DNA of 64,000 nt from Pontibacillus sp. HMF3514 (GTDB taxonomy: Bacteria; Bacillota; Bacilli; Bacillales; BH030062). The position numbers and the translations under genes were made by a program. The notes under the pieces were generated by a model that had not been told where the DNA came from, ran no database searches, and worked only from the letters and a program-made list of their open reading frames with translations. Positions 33,862-43,452 of the stretch are shown piece after piece. Position 1 is the first letter of the stretch. Every line of letters begins with the position of its first letter. The DNA is taken from NCBI RefSeq assembly GCF_009858175.1, contig NZ_CP047393.1, positions 992,001 through 1,056,000 on the forward strand, written 5' to 3'.

Positions 33862-35959
33862 ACAAGAGAAGAACTTATCCCAAGAAGAACAACAAGCACT
33901 AATGCAGAAGTATGACCCTGAATCAGGTGTCAGACAACTCTCAGGTATCGTAGCCAAAATTGTCTTTTTTGGTTTACTAGCCTTTTCAGTTTATCAACTT
34001 TATTTTACAGTTGTGCATCGACTGCCAGCTCAAATTCATAGACCTATTCACCTTGGTTTTGCTTTAGCTCTTATCTTTTTACTTTTTCCGGCTACAAAAA
34101 AGCTGCGAGAAAAAGGGAAATTAAGTTGGATTGACTACCTATTATCCATACTAGGTGTAGGAGTAGGGCTATATTGGCCTTTACAATATGACGAACTTGT
34201 TGTTAGAGCAAGCTCGATTAACCAAACGGACTTTTATGTCGGTATTCTTGCTGTGATTCTAGTTTTAGAAGCAACAAGAAGAGCGGTAGGACTCCCAATT
34301 ACTGTTATTGCCGGATTATTTTTAGCGTATGCTTATTGGGGCCGTCAAATGCCGGGGTTTCTGAAACATAGAGGAGTGGACTTGGATAACCTTGTTCAAT
34401 CCATGTATTTCACAACAGAAGGTATTCTAGGTACGCCACTAGCCGTGTCAGCTACGTTTATTTTCCTCTTCCTATTATTTGGATCATTCCTGGTTCAAAC
34501 AGGAGTAGGACAGTACTTTAATGACCTTGCTGTAACCATAGCAGGTAAACGTACTGGTGGACCTGCGAAAGTGGCGATTTTCTCAAGTGCTTTACAGGGA
34601 ACTATTAGTGGTAGTTCCGTAGCAAACGTTGTAACATCAGGTTCTTTTACAATTCCGATGATGAAAAAACTCGGCTATCGTAAAGAATTTGCTGGTGGCG
34701 TTGAAGCAGCAGCCTCTACAGGTGGACAGCTCATGCCGCCAATTATGGGTGCAGCTGCATTTCTTATGATTGAATTTATCGGAATCGATTATTGGACGAT
34801 TGCAAAAGCTGCAGCGATCCCAGCGATTCTATACTTTACTGGTATTTATATCATGACGCACTTTGAAGCGAAGCGTAATGGCTTGGAAGGCTTAAGTGAA
34901 GAAGAAATGCCCGATAAAAAAGAGGTATTCAAAAGACTTTACTTATTATTACCTCTTGTGGCGATCGTTGTCTTCTTGGCTTCAGGTTTAAGTGTTATCA
35001 TGGCGGCATTCTTAGGAATTCTAACGACTATTTTAGTTGGTTTATTACGTCCTGAGCGTTTCCGTAAGCTTTACATCGCAACATTTGTAGTAGGGGCCAT
35101 TGGTTACCCAGTCTTGCAATTGATGCTTGATGGAGCATTACCAAACAAGCTGCTTCAAACAGCATTTGTTGGTGCAGCGATCTTAACGATTCTAGTTAGT
35201 TACTTATTCGATGGTAACTTTGCTGATACAATTGATGCTCTTGTTGATGGTGCTCGCACTGCGCTAGGCGTAGTAGCAGCAACAGCTGCTGCAGGTATTA
35301 TCGTGGGCGTTGTGACGAAAACAGGATTGGGTCTGAAGCTCGCTAACAGTCTTGTGGCATTAGCAAATGAACAGATTCTATTAACGTTGTTCTTTACAAT
35401 GATTGCAGCGATTATCCTTGGAATGGGATCGCCGACAACAGCGAACTACGTTATCACATCAACGATCGCAGCACCAGCGATTATTCTGCTAGGTGTTCAA
35501 GATCTACCTGCGCACTTATTCGTGTTCTATTTCGGTATTATTGCCGATATTACACCACCAGTTGCCCTGGCTGCCTTTGCTGCATCAGGTGTATCAGGTG
35601 GAGAACCAATACGAACCGGAGTCAACGCCGCAAAACTTGCCATTGCAGCGTTTATCATCCCGTACATGTTCGTATTGCAGCCTCAGTTGCTCATGATTGA
35701 TACGACATTCTTGGAGCTTATCTGGATTTTATTCACGGCGGTAACAGGTATGATTGCCATTGGAGCCGGCATGATCGGTTACTGGTATCGCAAAACGTAT
35801 TGGATCGAGCGTATCCTAGCTGTAGCTGGCGGACTCGCATTGATCTATCCTGGCTGGCAATCTGACACAGCTGGACTTATAACGTTCGGTGCTCTTATCG
35901 GAGCTCAGTTCTTGTTCAAGCGTGATATGATTGGTAAGCCGGTTACGAAAGCTTCATAA
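33854..35959 (+). CDS. TRAP transporter fused permease (4TM + 12TM)
   Basis: 701-aa polytopic membrane protein combining the small DctQ-like and large DctM-like subunits, as usual for TAXI systems. The large-subunit signatures ALQGTISGSSVANVVTSGSFTIPMMKKLGY (about 236-265), STGGQLMPPIMGAAAFLM and ILGMGSPTTANYVITSTIAAPA are intact. TTG 33854 is used, with GGAAGGAG upstream and an eight-base overlap with the DUF1850 gene. A terminator follows. Confidence 0.93.
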   Translation: MSEQEKNLSQEEQQALMQKYDPESGVRQLSGIVAKIVFFGLLAFSVYQLYFTVVHRLPAQIHRPIHLGFALALIFLLFPATKKLREKGKLSWIDYLLSILGVGVGLYWPLQYDELVVRASSINQTDFYVGILAVILVLEATRRAVGLPITVIAGLFLAYAYWGRQMPGFLKHRGVDLDNLVQSMYFTTEGILGTPLAVSATFIFLFLLFGSFLVQTGVGQYFNDLAVTIAGKRTGGPAKVAIFSSALQGTISGSSVANVVTSGSFTIPMMKKLGYRKEFAGGVEAAASTGGQLMPPIMGAAAFLMIEFIGIDYWTIAKAAAIPAILYFTGIYIMTHFEAKRNGLEGLSEEEMPDKKEVFKRLYLLLPLVAIVVFLASGLSVIMAAFLGILTTILVGLLRPERFRKLYIATFVVGAIGYPVLQLMLDGALPNKLLQTAFVGAAILTILVSYLFDGNFADTIDALVDGARTALGVVAATAAAGIIVGVVTKTGLGLKLANSLVALANEQILLTLFFTMIAAIILGMGSPTTANYVITSTIAAPAIILLGVQDLPAHLFVFYFGIIADITPPVALAAFAASGVSGGEPIRTGVNAAKLAIAAFIIPYMFVLQPQLLMIDTTFLELIWILFTAVTGMIAIGAGMIGYWYRKTYWIERILAVAGGLALIYPGWQSDTAGLITFGALIGAQFLFKRDMIGKPVTKAS

Positions 35960-35971
35960 TGTTGATCAGGT

Positions 35972-36004
35972 AGGAGTCTCCTTTTTAGGGGGCTTCTTTT
36001 TTTT
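35972..36004 (+). terminator. Terminator of the TRAP operon
   Basis: AGGAGTCTCCT / AGGGGGCTTCT hairpin (with G-U pairs) followed by a long T-run. Confidence 0.8.
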
Positions 36005-36019
36005 ATGGGGTATGGAGCG

Positions 36020-36262
36020 GATAGTGTACTTGTGATGAAACTGGGTGAATAAGTGAGGAAGGAGAGCGGATTAGTGTTGAAGCTGGGTGAATAAGTGAGG
36101 AAGGAAAGCGGGTTAGTGTTGAAGTACAGTATATAAGTGAGGGAGGAGAGCAGATTAGTGTTGAAGTACAGTAGATAAGTGAGGAAAGAGAGTGGATTAG
36201 TGTTGAAGTACAGTATATAAGTGAGGAAAGAAAGCAGATTAGTAGTGAAGTTCATCAAATAA
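36020..36262 (+). repeat. 42-nt tandem repeat (2 x 21), about 5.5 units
   Basis: Units of the form GATTAGTGTTGAAGTACAGT followed by ATATAAGTGAGGAAAGAGAGCA. Each 42-mer divides into two 21-mers (GTGAGGAAAGAGAGCAGATTA and GTGTTGAAGTACAGTATATAA) that share about 12 of 21 positions. Sits between the TRAP terminator and the symporter gene. No coding evidence. Confidence 0.85.
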
Positions 36263-36467
36263 GAAGGTGTATCTAGAACTTCAATTTACCAATCTCCTCT
36301 TGGATGCAAAGGATATTAATGTGAACCCCACCGCATTCTTCCTAGTATTGAAAACGCTATTAAGATAGAAAATTCCGAATAACGCTCATGACCTTCACAA
36401 ATCCTTTTTCAGGGGCTATACTATATCCATCAATAAAGAACAGTTGTTCATATGAGGAGGACAAAAC

Positions 36468-37661
36468 ATGAAGATAGGATTATTACCTCGTTTATTAATA
36501 GGCATCGGACTAGGCATTGTGAGTGGACTGTTTCTTCCTCAATGGTGGATAGAGTTATTCGCTACATTCAATGGATTATTCGGTAACTTTTTAAACTTTG
36601 TGATTCCACTGATTATCCTTGGTTTCATTGCACCAGGAATCGGTGAACTAGGAAAAGGGGCTGGCAAACTTGTAAGTCTAACAGCCTCCGTCGCATATGG
36701 ATCTACGATTATGGCAGGTTTATTAGCATTTTTTGCTGGAAGCATGATCCTACCTAAAATGCTAGGAGCAAGTGGGAGCGGTGAAAGCTTTGAAAATCCA
36801 GAAGAGTTCTTGCTTGAAGGTTTTTTCAAGGTAGACATGCCACCTGTCATGAGCGTTATGACAGCATTAATTCTAGCGTTCATATTGGGACTTGGACTTG
36901 CTTCTATTCAAGGAAACACACTCCAAAAAGCATTTGAAGACTTCCGTGGTATTATTGAAAGAGTCATTCAAGTGGTCATCATTCCACTTTTACCTGTACA
37001 CATTTTCGGAATTTTTGCGAACATGACACACGGTGGTCAGGTTGCAACAATCATGTCTACATTTATTAAAGTTTTTGCTATGATTATTGTTTTACATCTT
37101 GTCATGTTGTTGCTTCAATACACGACAGCTTCTGCTCTTTCTGGGAAGAACATTTTAGGCTCTTTACGCAATATGGTTCCTGCATACTTCACAGCACTTG
37201 GAACGCAATCATCAGCGTCGACAATTCCAGTAACGCTGAAGCAAACCAAGAAAAATAAAGTTGGAGATAAAATAGCAGAATTTGTTGTGCCGCTTTGTGC
37301 AAACATTCATCTATCTGGTAGTACAATTACAATCGTAAGTGCAGCGATGGCGGTTATGACGCTTAACGGAATGGATCTTTCTTTTGCTAATATCTTTCCA
37401 TTTATCTTAGCGCTCGGCCTGACAATGATTGCTGCACCGGGCGTACCGGGAGGCGCAGTTATGGCAGCTCTTGGACTCCTTCAATCTATGCTTGGATTTA
37501 ACGAAGCTATGCTTTCCTTGATGATTGCTCTCTATCTGGCACAAGATAGCTTCGGAACAGCAACGAACGTAACAGGTGACGGCGCGATTTCTATTATTGT
37601 GGATAAATTAATGGGAAAAAAAGTAAATGAAGTAAATGTGGATGAGAAACAGTCTGCTTAG
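36468..37661 (+). CDS. Dicarboxylate/amino acid:cation symporter (DAACS family)
   Basis: 397-aa secondary transporter for dicarboxylates or acidic amino acids with Na+ or H+. Family marks: FVIPLIILGFIAPGIGELGKGAGKL, GTQSSASTIPVTL (serine-rich hairpin), VPLCANIHLSGSTITI, MIAAPGVPGGAVMAAL and DSFGTATNVTGDGAISIIVDKL. GAGGAGG lies before ATG 36468. Monocistronic, with its own terminator. Exact substrate not deducible. Confidence 0.92.
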   Translation: MKIGLLPRLLIGIGLGIVSGLFLPQWWIELFATFNGLFGNFLNFVIPLIILGFIAPGIGELGKGAGKLVSLTASVAYGSTIMAGLLAFFAGSMILPKMLGASGSGESFENPEEFLLEGFFKVDMPPVMSVMTALILAFILGLGLASIQGNTLQKAFEDFRGIIERVIQVVIIPLLPVHIFGIFANMTHGGQVATIMSTFIKVFAMIIVLHLVMLLLQYTTASALSGKNILGSLRNMVPAYFTALGTQSSASTIPVTLKQTKKNKVGDKIAEFVVPLCANIHLSGSTITIVSAAMAVMTLNGMDLSFANIFPFILALGLTMIAAPGVPGGAVMAALGLLQSMLGFNEAMLSLMIALYLAQDSFGTATNVTGDGAISIIVDKLMGKKVNEVNVDEKQSA

Positions 37662-37666
37662 GTAGA

Positions 37667-37720
37667 GTAGTTCAGTTTGGGAGTACGATGATTTAGTACC
37701 CCGAATTGAACTACTTTTTT
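37667..37720 (+). terminator. Terminator of the symporter gene
   Basis: GTAGTTCAGTTTGGG.. / ..CCCGAATTGAACTAC hairpin followed by T6. Confidence 0.85.
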
Positions 37721-37878
37721 GTAATATTAGGGGTATTAATGTGACGAAAGTAACCATGATGTTATATGGGTTCATAGGTATTTATGGTTATTATTATGAA
37801 AATGTATTTATATCCCTTCGTTCCTTATCGATAAATAGAGTGTGATCACAAATACCTCAGTAGAAGGGAACGTACAAT

Positions 37879-39288
37879 TTGAAAATTAAAGTGACATTGC
37901 GGTCTTTATTTATGTTGTTGTTAGGATTCGGATTATTGGGAGCAATGGTAAACGAAGTTGCATTTGGAGAGAGTGCCATAACATCTCAGGATGAAGTGGT
38001 TTGCGAAAGTTGTTGGGAGTTTACATATGTGGATAACCAATCGAACGTTTTTATTGATGGCAAAGAAAGCGGAGACTACCTACCTGTTTCTTCTTTCATT
38101 GCAGAATCAGCTGCAGGAGACGCCTATAATCATTATCGAGTAACGGATGTAACCGAGACGGCTACAACGATTCAGTCATCTTCTGAAGTAAGCAGAGATA
38201 TTACGACAAATGTATCTGTTTTAGGTGAAGAAGGGACAACGGTAAGTACTACGATTAAAGGAAATAACCCTACGCTTAAAAGCATGATTCAGAAACACCT
38301 AGAGATGAATGGCTTTCAAGCAACGATTAGTTCAGAAACAACTAGTCAGTCTGGTGTGTCCATTGTGTACACAGATGATCAAGCAGCACAATTTTTTGAT
38401 GGAGGAGACCTTACGTCCCTATCCTCAATTTCAAAATCTGTGAAAACGGCTAAATTTACGAGTTATAGTGAAGCGATAAGAAATGCACTTAATGAATATA
38501 ATACACAAAAGAACGTATGGTTATGGGAGAGTAGTGCGGTTAGAGATACACCTGATGAAACGATTGATTTCTTAACAAAACATCATGTGGATAATGTGTA
38601 TCTGCATTATAACCCGTTAGTTGAAGAAAGCTACCCATACTTTATTTCAAAATTAACCGAACAAGGTATCAAAGTTCATGCACTAATGGGAGCACCTAAG
38701 TGGGCGCTTGAAAAGAATATTTCAATCGGAACACATCGCATGGATTTAGTGATGGAATACAATGCTAGTGTTTCAGATGAAAACGCGAAATTTATCGGGA
38801 TTCATTTCGATGTCGAACCGCACGTGCTAGACGAGTGGGATACAGACCGGGCAGGCACGATACAGCAGTGGTCGAACACATCGCAAGAATATATCAATTA
38901 TGCTAAGCAAAACGGGTTCATCGTTGGATCAGACTTACCTTTCTGGACAGACGGAAAAAGTGTAGAACCCTATTACCCTGGATTCTATAAAGAAATGATT
39001 GATCGCAACGATTACGTGACAGTCATGGCTTATCGTAACACTGCACTTGGATCGAATAGTATCACTTCTCTATCTGAAAATGAGGTCCTTTATGCGAACT
39101 CTCCAAAAGTCGAAATCGGTGTAGAGGTAAAGCCTCACTATTTAGATTATGTGAGTTTCGATGACAAGACGTATCTAGAAATGGAACAAGAGCTTTCCAA
39201 AGTAAGAAGCTTCTATCAAAAAGCGACTGGATTCAATGGAATTACGTATCATAGCTTTTCAGAATGGAAGGCTTTAGAAGAGAGATAA
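37879..39288 (+). CDS. Secreted protein with GH18-like TIM-barrel domain
   Basis: 469 aa starting at TTG 37879 with a signal peptide (LRSLFMLLLGFGLLGAMVNEVAFG). The N-terminal part (about 35-190) is beta-rich, Ser/Thr-rich and unrecognised. From about 210 the sequence looks like a glycoside-hydrolase barrel: KNVWLWESSAV, NVYLHYNP, GIKVHALMGAPKWAL, KFIGIHFDVEPHVLDEWD (candidate acid in DVE), YVTVMAYRNTAL, KVEIGVEVKP, FNGITYHSF. The FDVEP and VMAYR positions echo the DxE and MAY motifs of GH18, but the family is unsure. A terminator follows. Part of a local group of secreted proteins. Confidence 0.7.
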   Translation: MKIKVTLRSLFMLLLGFGLLGAMVNEVAFGESAITSQDEVVCESCWEFTYVDNQSNVFIDGKESGDYLPVSSFIAESAAGDAYNHYRVTDVTETATTIQSSSEVSRDITTNVSVLGEEGTTVSTTIKGNNPTLKSMIQKHLEMNGFQATISSETTSQSGVSIVYTDDQAAQFFDGGDLTSLSSISKSVKTAKFTSYSEAIRNALNEYNTQKNVWLWESSAVRDTPDETIDFLTKHHVDNVYLHYNPLVEESYPYFISKLTEQGIKVHALMGAPKWALEKNISIGTHRMDLVMEYNASVSDENAKFIGIHFDVEPHVLDEWDTDRAGTIQQWSNTSQEYINYAKQNGFIVGSDLPFWTDGKSVEPYYPGFYKEMIDRNDYVTVMAYRNTALGSNSITSLSENEVLYANSPKVEIGVEVKPHYLDYVSFDDKTYLEMEQELSKVRSFYQKATGFNGITYHSFSEWKALEER

Positions 39289-39310
39289 TTATATTCAAAA
39301 AAATATAATA

Positions 39311-39341
39311 AAAAAGCTCACGGTTGCGTGAGCTTTTTTAT
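39311..39341. terminator. Bidirectional terminator
   Basis: AAAAAGCTCACG / CGTGAGCTTTTT hairpin between the convergent barrel protein and glucoamylase-like genes. Confidence 0.88.
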
Positions 39342-39415
39342 TTACATAAAGTCTAAAACGAAATATTCCATTCGATTACTTAATAAATTTTATTAAATAA
39401 TTAACGAGCAAAGTT

Positions 39416-40768
39416 TTATTTTATAGAGAATTCTTCTTTGATCAGTAACTCCTCTGGTGTTTCACCAATTTTATCTTCATGGAAGTAATCTCTGATGACG
39501 CCATCTTTTAAATAGTTAGCGATTGATACCATTATCATACCTTGATCTAAAGCAAGATATGCCTGGGTTACTTCTCCTGTTTCTACATTAACAGAATCAA
39601 GGAAACCGTATTTATCATAAGTGTCGAAACGTTTCAATGTATTGATATTTTTTAAAGCTTCCATCGGTGCGTATTCTAGAGCTAAAAATGTAGCGTGTGG
39701 AGTAACAGTGCCATCCGATTTGTAACCGTCCATTCCTAATGGAGTGGCTGCAAATTCAGAATACCCCTCAGGTGTAGCAGCCGGTGACATTCCCCAGGCT
39801 TCAAACCCTTGCTCCTCAGCATATTGAATTTGTATATCAACATGACGTTGATTATTTAATCCAAGCGCATCTTTACCAAGTTCTTTTTCTTTTAGAACGA
39901 GTTGGGGCATTAAAGCTTCAAACATACTTCCACCCCAACTAGGGACATATTTTTTCCCTTTATAGCTATAATGTCCTTCGAATAATTCTACCCCATCGTA
40001 GGTTTCTGTGTAGCCTTCAGGAGTTTGAGCTTGCCAATCCCAAGTCTCAGGCATAGTACGGTACATTTTCCACCAATGCTCTTTTGGAACATCTTCTTTC
40101 CCTATTGAGATATAGCTTGCCACACGAGGTTCTGTATAAAAAGCTCCATAATGGTGGGCTGTATAGCTACCAGCTTCTACATCATATCCACCTCTCATTT
40201 GACCAACTTCTGGTGTATAAAGAGTGGAATAATCCATACTGTCTACAATTGAACTCGTTTGATCATTTAGCTCAGGATAAGCTTGTCCTACAACGATTAA
40301 CCCTGCAGAAAGCCATCCATTATCAACTGTTGATATGAATTGTCCCCAATCAGTCATTAATGAACCATCTTTTGTGTAATACCAGTTGTAAAACAAACCA
40401 TTCCACGTTTTCATATCTTCTAAGGAGTCTAAGGTTTTTTCAATTTTTGCAACAGCTTCTTTACGGGAAATGATCCCCATTTCGTCGGCAGAAATGGTAC
40501 TCATCATATACATCCCTATATTGGTAGGAGAAGTATATTTCTTTTCATTTAGATCATCGTTATTCATTCGAACGGCATCATAAGTAAGTCCAGTATTATC
40601 GTTAGTGAAATCTTCAAAGTAACGATAGGTCTTACCTGAAATCGCTTTCAATTGTTTCGATAAAGTAATCTCTTTTCCAATGTGTTTCGAGCTTGCAAAA
40701 GTGCTAGTGGGAAGAGTAGCTGTAAAAACTAACACCAAAGTTAAAAGGGAAAATAGAAATTTTTTCAA
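39416..40768 (-). CDS. Secreted glucoamylase-like (DUF3131/PF10091-type) protein
   Basis: 450-aa exported alpha/alpha-barrel protein. The start is TTG 40768, since AAAGGA is spaced nine bases from it and it yields the signal peptide KKFLFSLLTLVLVFTATLPT..FAS; the frame opens at 40777. The domain shows YRYFEDFTNDNTGLTYDA, DNGWLSAGLIVVGQAYPEL, WGGSMFEALMPQLVL, then GFEAWGMSPAATPEGYSEFAA and DGTVTPHATFLALEYAPMEAL, the pattern of the glucoamylase-like domain found in beta-1,2-glucan-active and cyclic-glucan enzymes. Substrate is not proven. The promoter carries a LacI-type palindrome. Confidence 0.78.
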   Translation of the reverse strand: MKKFLFSLLTLVLVFTATLPTSTFASSKHIGKEITLSKQLKAISGKTYRYFEDFTNDNTGLTYDAVRMNNDDLNEKKYTSPTNIGMYMMSTISADEMGIISRKEAVAKIEKTLDSLEDMKTWNGLFYNWYYTKDGSLMTDWGQFISTVDNGWLSAGLIVVGQAYPELNDQTSSIVDSMDYSTLYTPEVGQMRGGYDVEAGSYTAHHYGAFYTEPRVASYISIGKEDVPKEHWWKMYRTMPETWDWQAQTPEGYTETYDGVELFEGHYSYKGKKYVPSWGGSMFEALMPQLVLKEKELGKDALGLNNQRHVDIQIQYAEEQGFEAWGMSPAATPEGYSEFAATPLGMDGYKSDGTVTPHATFLALEYAPMEALKNINTLKRFDTYDKYGFLDSVNVETGEVTQAYLALDQGMIMVSIANYLKDGVIRDYFHEDKIGETPEELLIKEEFSIK

Positions 40769-40799
40769 ATAATGCACTTCCTTTCAAAAAGAATTTAGT

Positions 40800-40845
40800 G
40801 AAACGTTTCGAATAAAAGTATACAAGTGCATTGAAAAGTCGTAAA
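40800..40845 (-). promoter_or_regulatory. Promoter with LacI/GalR-type palindrome for the glucoamylase-like gene
   Basis: On the minus strand: TTTACG (40845-40840), 17-base spacer, TATACT (40822-40817), then GAAACGTTTC (40809-40800), a perfect palindrome centred on CG just after the start point. It has the AAACGTTT core of LacI-family operators but one base fewer between TG and CG than the CcpA cre consensus. Confidence 0.65.
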
Positions 40846-41121
40846 TGAACGAAAAGTCACAATTATCTAAAAAATGTTTTGGAAATTGATAAAAGATAGA
40901 AACATGGATGAATGTGAAAATTTTTCATCTTTCCATTTTCATATATATAGATTGATATATTTTTTATCTCTATAAACCTACAAAAAAACCTTAAGTTACC
41001 AAAATGAGAGCCTTAAGTACCCTTTTACATTAATGATTCGTAAATTATGAAAATTCAATCCATTCCTGTGATACCTTAGGAAATGTGAGGTAAAAATCCA
41101 AAAAGGAGTGGGGAATTCAGT

Positions 41122-43071
41122 ATGAAAAACAGAAAATGGCTTGTACTTATGGTGGTTTTTAGTCTTTTAACGACGATGTTTCCAACACCACAAAATTCTC
41201 ATGCAGCAACGACGAATGATGTTGTTGTAAGTGAGATAGCGTGGATGGGGACAACTTCAAGCTACAATGATGAGTGGTTAGAGCTTTATAACAACACAGG
41301 TTCAACGATTTCTCTTGATGGATGGACGTTAAGTGCAGCAGACGGTTCACCTGATATTCAACTTTCTGGAACAATTCCAGCAGGTGGGTATTATCTTCTT
41401 GAACGAACCGATGACACAACGGTATCCGAAGTTTCTGCAAATCTTATTTATTCAGGCTCCCTAAGTAACTCCGGAGAAACACTAGAATTACGCGATGATA
41501 GCCAAAAAGTGATTGATAGCGTGGATGCTTGGTATGCTGGTGATAATGATACAAAAGCAACAATGGCACGCCAAGACACAACAGCTAGTGGAACGAATGC
41601 TAGTAATTGGTTCACCTCAACTGCTACATACGCAGAAGGATACGGTACGCCAAATGCGGCAGAAAAAGGTTGCACGACTACAGAAGAGCAACTGAATAAC
41701 GTATCCAACACAGCTGGCAGTATAAATGTATATTTTAACAAATGTGCTTATGATCAATATGCGACTTCAGGAAATGAAGCGAACTATAATGTGAATTTAG
41801 AGGATAGACTGATCAAGCGTATTAACAATGCAACAGAATCAATCGACATGGCAACATACGAAATCAACCTTCCAAATATCATCGATGCACTCGTTACAAA
41901 AGCAGCAGAGGGTGTAGATGTTCGTATAATAGCCGATGCGAAAGATGGAAGTGACCCACACTACACGGAACGTTATCGAAAAATGCGTCTTTACGTAGAA
42001 CAGTTACTTAGAGGAGAAGATGGCACGATTGGTACAAGTGACGATGTTCATGTTTTCTCTGACTCCATTATGTTTGCCGTAGAAGATCAAACGTTACGCG
42101 AACAATATGGTTTACCTTCATCTGTAACAGGCATGGAGCAGGTAACAGTTGGAGTAGGTAATGATACGCAGTCCGGATATCGTTTAGCGGATGCTGAACA
42201 GAAGGATGATGGAAGCTACTACTCTCCTGACAACCAAATGCATAATAAATTTGCAGTCGTAGATGGAAAGTGGGTTTTCACAGGTAGTTGGAACTTCACG
42301 GTTACAGGGCTTTATGGGTCTGAAACCAATATGCAAAATGATGTACTAGGTGGAAACACGCAGCACGTAGTTGAGCTTAACTCTACGGATCTATCAGATG
42401 TATTCAAAACTGAATTTGATGAAATGTGGGGAAGTGCAGGATTAACACCTGACCCAGCTGTTTCAAACTATCACGGTAGAAAGACCGATAATACCATTCA
42501 TACAGTAGATGTGGGTGGAACTCCAGTGGATGTGTATTTCTCAGCTGGAGATGACGCAGTTGGCCAAATGGCTTCTTATGTTAAAAATGAAGCGGATTAC
42601 AGCAGCTACTTCACGATTTTTGCATGGAGTGATCAGACCCTAGTAAATGAATTGAAGTATAAATGGGAAGGTTCCTACAATGATCTAGAAGGTTCTCGTA
42701 CAGGTTTTGAAGTGAAAGGTGTATATGATGAGAGCTTCTGGAATCAGTGGTGGTCAGCTTCAATCGAAATGACAGGACGTACTGCATCACAGGAATCTAC
42801 CAATAACCCAAACATCCGGTGGAATAACGTAGCACCTGTTTATGAAGATAATGAGGACCGTAAAATGCATGCCAAAACGATGCTCATTGATGCTGGGTAC
42901 GCAAGCAGTGATCCAACAGCAATCGTAGGATCTACGAATTGGAGCACGAACGGAAACGAGATTAATGATGAGAATATGTTATTTATTCATAACGATGACG
43001 TAACGAATCAGTTTTTACAAGAATTCTATGCGCGATATGAAGCGGCAGGCGGTATGGTGCCGGCACAATAA
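41122..43071 (+). CDS. Secreted lamin-tail-domain (LTD) phospholipase-D-like nuclease
   Basis: 649 aa. Signal peptide (KWLVLMVVFSLLTTMFPTPQNSHAA), an LTD domain (about 33-155: VVVSEIAWMGTTSSYNDEWLELYNNT, GGYYLLERTDDTTV), then a PLD-type domain with two HKD boxes, HNKFAVVDGKWVFTGSWN (about 374) and HAKTMLIDAGYASSDPTAI VGSTNWS (about 577, with an unusually long insert after the Asp). The arrangement suggests an extracellular nuclease or phosphodiesterase. AAAAGGAG lies before ATG 41122; a strong terminator follows. Confidence 0.85.
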   Translation: MKNRKWLVLMVVFSLLTTMFPTPQNSHAATTNDVVVSEIAWMGTTSSYNDEWLELYNNTGSTISLDGWTLSAADGSPDIQLSGTIPAGGYYLLERTDDTTVSEVSANLIYSGSLSNSGETLELRDDSQKVIDSVDAWYAGDNDTKATMARQDTTASGTNASNWFTSTATYAEGYGTPNAAEKGCTTTEEQLNNVSNTAGSINVYFNKCAYDQYATSGNEANYNVNLEDRLIKRINNATESIDMATYEINLPNIIDALVTKAAEGVDVRIIADAKDGSDPHYTERYRKMRLYVEQLLRGEDGTIGTSDDVHVFSDSIMFAVEDQTLREQYGLPSSVTGMEQVTVGVGNDTQSGYRLADAEQKDDGSYYSPDNQMHNKFAVVDGKWVFTGSWNFTVTGLYGSETNMQNDVLGGNTQHVVELNSTDLSDVFKTEFDEMWGSAGLTPDPAVSNYHGRKTDNTIHTVDVGGTPVDVYFSAGDDAVGQMASYVKNEADYSSYFTIFAWSDQTLVNELKYKWEGSYNDLEGSRTGFEVKGVYDESFWNQWWSASIEMTGRTASQESTNNPNIRWNNVAPVYEDNEDRKMHAKTMLIDAGYASSDPTAIVGSTNWSTNGNEINDENMLFIHNDDVTNQFLQEFYARYEAAGGMVPAQ

Positions 43072-43078
43072 AAGAGAA

Positions 43079-43107
43079 GCGAAGTCCCTTGGGGCTTCGC
43101 TTTTTTT
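43079..43107 (+). terminator. Terminator of the LTD-PLD gene
   Basis: GCGAAGTCCC / GGGGCTTCGC hairpin with T7. Confidence 0.88.
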
Positions 43108-43111
43108 AATG

Positions 43112-43147
43112 TAAAAAACCGCATTGGAAAAGTTCCAACACGGTTTT
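43112..43147 (-). terminator. Terminator of tRNA-Val
   Basis: AAAACCG.TTGGAA / TTCCAA.CGGTTTT hairpin with an A-run on the left, read as a T-run by the leftward tRNA transcript. Confidence 0.8.
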
Positions 43148-43154
43148 GGGAAAA

Positions 43155-43227
43155 TGATTCCGATTGGGCTCGAACCAACGACCTCATGCCTGTCAAGCAT
43201 GCGCTCTCCCAACTGAGCTACGGAATC
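43155..43227 (-). tRNA. tRNA-Val (anticodon GAC)
   Basis: 73 nt on the minus strand. Acceptor stem GATTCCG / CGGAATC, D arm GCTCAGTTGGGAGAGC, anticodon stem CATGC / GCATG with loop TTGACAG (anticodon GAC, codons GUC/GUU), T arm GTTGG-TTCGAGC-CCAAT, discriminator A. The 3' CCA is not encoded (ATTTT follows). It is a lone tRNA gene with its own terminator. Confidence 0.93.
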
Positions 43228-43452
43228 GTATGTATTGTATTTGAAGACAATTCTTAATATACCCTTAACATGGATTTTTGTCAATATCCCTACACAAGGG
43301 GATTGAGAGACTTATTTTTAAATATAAGTAATGGTTTTGTTAATATTGTAAGAAAAATGCTAAAAATTAGTAAAATATGATAATTATCCTATTTTTTCTG
43401 TAAAAAAATGATAGGATAATAGTGTTGTAATCAATAGAAAGGGGAGAGACTT

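Noticed and set aside
35905-36258. 117-aa minus-strand ORF with FLTYxLYFNTNPLS repeats
   Set aside because: Translation of the 42-nt repeat array overlapping the TRAP terminator.
40799-40810. CcpA cre site
   Set aside because: TGAAACG has three bases where the cre consensus needs four between TG and CG; described as a LacI-type palindrome instead.
43155-43227. tRNA-Asp (GTC) on the plus strand, since GTC appears in the loop complement
   Set aside because: The T-loop TTCGAGC and D-arm are correct only on the minus strand, where the anticodon is GAC (Val).
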